Source of the DNA: Fodinicola feengrottensis
GTDB lineage: Bacteria > Actinomycetota > Actinomycetes > Mycobacteriales > HKI-0501
NCBI RefSeq assembly: GCF_010993775.1
Contig: NZ_WOTO01000006.1
Span: 143,273 to 207,272, forward strand
Reading direction: 5' to 3'
Length of the DNA: 64,000 bases
Shown here: piece after piece, positions 60,471 to 64,000 of the stretch
Layout of the letters: the number at the start of each line of letters is the position of its first letter
How positions within the stretch are numbered: position 1 is the first letter of the stretch
Notes under the pieces: generated by a model
Database searches by the model: none
Told to the model about the DNA's origin: nothing
Seen by the model: the letters and a program-made list of their open reading frames with translations, nothing else
Translations under genes and position numbers: made by a program

Positions 60471-63400
60471 ATGTCGATGAGGCGAAGACCTTTCATGGCC
60501 AGTGGGCTGGCTTTTGTGCTGGTGGCGGGCATGGTGGGGGTGGCGCCGGCCGGCGCCGGCGCCGCACCGCCGTCGCCGGGAAAACCCGGGAAGGCGACCG
60601 GGAAAAGTCAGGTGGTCACGCTGATCACCGGCGACAAGGTGACGCTCTCCGGCAGCGGCGCGCAGCAGTCGGCAGTTGTGTCGGCGGCCCTTGGTAGAAC
60701 CCACATGTCCTTTGTCATCAACAAAGTCAAAGGACGACGTGACCGTCCTGCCGGCCGACGTGCTGCCGTTGTTGGCCGCTGGCAAGGTGGATTCGCGGCT
60801 GTTCGACGTGAGCCTGCTGGTTCGCGACGGCTACGACGACGCGCACCGAGCCGACATCCCGTTGCTGGAGACCGGCCCGGCCGGCGCCCGGCCGGCCGTG
60901 TTGCCGGACGCGCAGAACAGCGTCTCGTTCGCGAAACTCGGGATCATCGCGACTCGGGTCAAGAAGCCGACCGCGACCGCGTTCTGGCAGGCGGTCCGGG
61001 GTGGCACGGGTGCGCGTGCGCTGGCCGCGGGCGTACAGAAGCTGTGGCTGGACGGGAAAGTGCACGCCGCACTGGACCAGAGCGTGCCGCAGATCGGTGC
61101 GCCCGAGGCGTGGAAGGCCGGTTTCACCGGGAAAGGCGTGCCGGTCGCCATCTTGGACACCGGTTTGGATGCCGATCATCCGGATTTCGCTGGTGAGGTG
61201 CTGGCGAGCAGGGACTTTTCCCGGTTCCACCACCGGAACGCAGGACCATTTCGGGCATGGCACCCACGTGGCCTCGATCGTTGCTGGCAGCGGCGCGGCT
61301 TTCGGTGGGAAATACAAAGGTGTCGCGCCGGGCGCGAAGTTGTTGATCGGCAAAGTGCTGGGCGACGACGGCTCCGGCTACGACTCGGGCATTATCGCCG
61401 GAATGCAGTGGGCGGTTGATCAGCATGCCCGGGTGGTGAACATGAGCCTGGGATCGGACGAACCCAGCGATGGCACCGATCCGATGTCGCAGGCGGTGAA
61501 CATGTTGACCGCACAGTCGGGCACCTTGTTCGTGCTGGCGGCCGGAAACTCCGGGCCTTCTTCGCAGGTCGGGTCGGGTCGCCCGCCGCGGCGGACGCGG
61601 CGTTGACCGTGTCCGCGGTCACCAAACAGGACCAGTACGCCACCTTCTCCAGTCTTGGCCCGAGGCTGGGTGACTACGCCGTGAAGCCGGATATTTCCGC
61701 ACCGGGGGTGGATATCGTGGCCGCGCGCGCGCCGCCGGCAGCGATATCGGCGACCCAGTCGGAGATTCGTACCAGCGGCTGTCTGGCACGTCGATGGCGT
61801 CGCCGCACGTGGCCGGCTCGGCGGCGATTCTGGTGCAAGAGCATCCGGATTGGCAGGCCGACCAGCTCAAGGCCGCACTGATGTCCACCAGTAAGCAGAT
61901 ATCCGGTGCGAATGTCTACCAGCAGGGCGACGGTCGGGTGGACGTGGCGCGAGCGTACGCGCAGAAAGTCACCGCGACCGGCAGTCTCTCTTTTGGCTAT
62001 CTTCGGTGGCCGCACATGGGGCAGCCGCCGGAGACCAAGACCATCACCTACCGCAACGACGGCGATACGGCGGTGACCCTCGCGGTGACGCCGGCGGTGA
62101 CAGACGCGAGTGGGAAGCCGGCGGCGGACGGGAGTTTCGCGCTGTCAGCGACCAATGTGGCCGTACCAGCACATGGCAGGTCCACTGTGGACGTCATCTT
62201 TGATCCGGCCAAGGCGCCAGTCGGCCAGCCAGTACGGCGGATGGATCACCGCGACCGCTGGCGACACCGTCGTACGCACCGCAGTCGGGGCGTACCAGGA
62301 ACCGGAGAAATACGATCTGACCCTCACCGTGCTTGGCCGGGACGGAAGACCAGCCACCAACGGCGAGGTTTTTGGCATCAACCGGGCGAACATGCAGCCC
62401 TTCGGTGTTCAGGTCGGGCCGGACGGGACGGTGAGGTTGCGGCTCGACGCGGGCCACCTCGCGTTCGCGACCACGGTGTACCAGTTTTCCGGCGATGACG
62501 TCGTCTCGACCGCCGGGATTTCCACGCCGGATCTCGACCTGCATGCCAACACCAGTCTGACGATCGATGCCGCGAAGGACGCCCAGCCGTCGGTCATCAC
62601 GGTCGACCAACCGGGTGCCCAACAGCTCAGCCAGATGTTGGGGTGGCATTTGACCGGGATGCCGATCGGGCTCTACCTCGCCCAGCTCGTGGGCGGCGGT
62701 GCCGCACTCTACAGTGGCTCGGTGGGCAAACCAGCGGCGGATTTCCAGCTGGGGCTGGAAAGCACGTTCGCCGAACCCGAGGCGGTGGTGACTGGCATAG
62801 GCTCGGGCGGTTCTCGGGTTGTGCTGTCGTACGCGGTCAACTCGCCCCGGGCCACCACCAAGGGCACCCGGCAGCTGGTCAGTGGCGGCACTGGAACACC
62901 GGCCGATCTGTCCAAAGCGGAGGTGAAAGGGCGGGTGGTTTTGGTCGCGCCGGCCGGCAACGACCCGGCGGTGATCGCGGCCGACGTCGCCAAGGCAGGT
63001 GGTGTCGGGATGATCGAGGTCGGTCGGCTATTCAGTGTTCCCAACGACACCCCCATCCCTGTGTATGAGGCCGGCACCGAGGCGGACAGTCAGCTGTTGT
63101 TGGACGCCGTCGCGCACGGCCCGACAACGGTGTCGCTGACCACGGTGGCTTCCAGCCCGTACCAATATGATCTGTTCTATCCGATCAGTGGGGCGTTTCC
63201 GGTCGGTGGTTTGCGACATGAGACCAAGAGCCAGCTCGCGCACATAAAGGCGAAATTCCGGGCCGCCGGAGTTTCTTACGGATACACGTTTATCGCCGGT
63301 GACTTCAATGGTTTCTTCAGCAACATCGAGATCCCGGTGGGGCTGCCTTCCACCCAGGATCAGTATCTGTCGCCGAGAGTCAGTTGGCTGGTGGGAGGCA

Positions 63401-64000
63401 TGATCGGCAGCTATTTCGACCAGACGAACTGGTTCTCGGCTCGGCAGAGCCTGCCCGCCCAGGCGTTCCGCGCCGGCAGGGCCGTCGAGCAGTCGTGGAA
63501 CGGAGCGGTCTTTTCGCCCAGGGTGTCGACCGCGCCGGTATTCACCACCGACCCGCCATACGCCTACCGGTCCGGTGACACGCTTGGCTTCGGAATTCCG
63601 CTGCGAGTGGACAGTTCCGCCGACCATTCCGATTACACCTGTTACCTCGGGATGGGATCGAATCAGCTGCTTCGCAACGGCACACCGGTCACCACCGGAC
63701 CCGGCGCCAGTCCGTGCCCGGGCGGTGGGGAATGGACCGTCCCGGCCGATGACGCCGCTTACGAGTTCAAGGCACAGATGGCAAGCGATGCGCCGGCCTC
63801 GACATTCTCCAGCAGGGTGTCCGCGACCTGGGATTTCCGGTCGGCGCACGTGGCTGGGAATGCGAACCAGCCGCTGCCGTTGCTGGATGTTGGCTATTCG
63901 CCGCCTGCCGATGACTACAACCGGGTCCCGGTCAATGCGGTGGTGCCGATTTCTGTTGGTCGTCAGCGGGGCTCGGCGGCGGCACGAGTGTCGTCGGTGC
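60471..64000 (+). CDS. Secreted subtilisin-like (S8) serine protease, partial at the window edge (frameshifted)
   Basis: Large exported protease, at least 1,170 residues. Signal peptide (residues ~1-35), propeptide-like region, then the S8 catalytic domain with Asp in [15 protein letters not shown] (~228), His in [12 protein letters not shown] (~264), oxyanion Asn in LAAGNSGP (~359) and Ser in [11 protein letters not shown] (~442). Beyond lie an all-beta region and a PA-like insert-type segment ([20 protein letters not shown]). Breaks near 60732, 61225, 61570, 61730 and 62238; the final frame stays open to 64000. ATG 60471 (MSMRRRPF) is chosen. The likely role is extracellular protein degradation; it is unrelated to the cupin operon except by position. 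Confidence 0.9.

Noticed and set aside
1..64000. Interpretation of the frameshifted genes as a field of pseudogenes
   Set aside because: Core housekeeping-type genes and intact neighbours are mixed, breaks are single indels often in homopolymers, and active-site residues remain conserved on both sides.

Overview
The window reads as a high-GC actinobacterial chromosome segment. The signs are GC-rich third codon positions, frequent GTG starts with AGGAG-type ribosome binding sites, a full Mce lipid-import operon, two DUF222/HNH proteins, an Rv2466c-like (mycothiol-dependent nitroreductase family) oxidoreductase, an Rv3032-like glucan glycosyltransferase and GlgX. The hexamer CGTACG is strikingly common. 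I cannot name the genus with confidence. There are no rRNA or tRNA genes, CRISPR arrays, transposases or phage genes that I can see.

A caution governs every coordinate. Most long genes here carry one to five frameshifts although their domains continue perfectly in another frame, and many breaks lie in short homopolymers (T, A, G or C runs). Conserved catalytic motifs survive on both sides. I therefore treat these as probable sequence or assembly errors rather than decay, and give each gene one span with its break points.

Layout. 1-4351 (minus): branched-chain amino-acid ABC importer livK-livH-livM-livG, with a hairpin after livK. 4856-7253: class A penicillin-binding protein. 7266-15227 (minus): an unusual three-gene cassette, made of a membrane-anchored helix-turn-helix/SH3-like regulator, a ~2,150-residue secreted IPT/beta-sandwich/RHS protein with an unrecognised C-terminal tip, and a secreted papain-like protease. 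Two secreted SH3-like proteins diverge from it (15391-16630). 16627-18608: glgX. 18820-21264: small secreted protein and an ABC exporter pair. 21444-24035: ABC ATPase, enoyl-CoA hydratase, methyltransferase. 24037-25813: MarR and cupin genes with two palindromic operators, then an M55 D-aminopeptidase. 25888-29902: acyltransferase, glucan glycosyltransferase, small secreted protein, DUF885 metallopeptidase-like protein. 30026-32021: DeoR regulator and MFS transporter behind an operator cluster. 32359-36042: glycosyltransferase, alpha/beta hydrolase, galE. 36376-39426: two convergent DUF222/HNH genes. 40348-53993: Mce operon (yrbEAB, mceA-F, four Mce-associated membrane proteins) bracketed by related secreted proteins, with a convergent PucR-type regulator at 53998-55161. 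55464-60339: YcxB-like protein, then an MFS / twin-cupin / Rv2466c-like operon diverging from a MocR regulator. 60471-64000: secreted subtilisin-like protease, running off the window.

The most system-like unfamiliar region is 7266-16630. A regulator that spans the membrane and shows an SH3-like domain outside, a giant secreted RHS protein, a secreted cysteine protease in the position where an immunity gene would be expected, and secreted SH3-like partners together suggest a wall-sensing, protease-linked polymorphic-toxin or surface-protein system. That interpretation is inference. The Mce locus and the MocR / twin-cupin / nitroreductase-like operon are the next most interesting.
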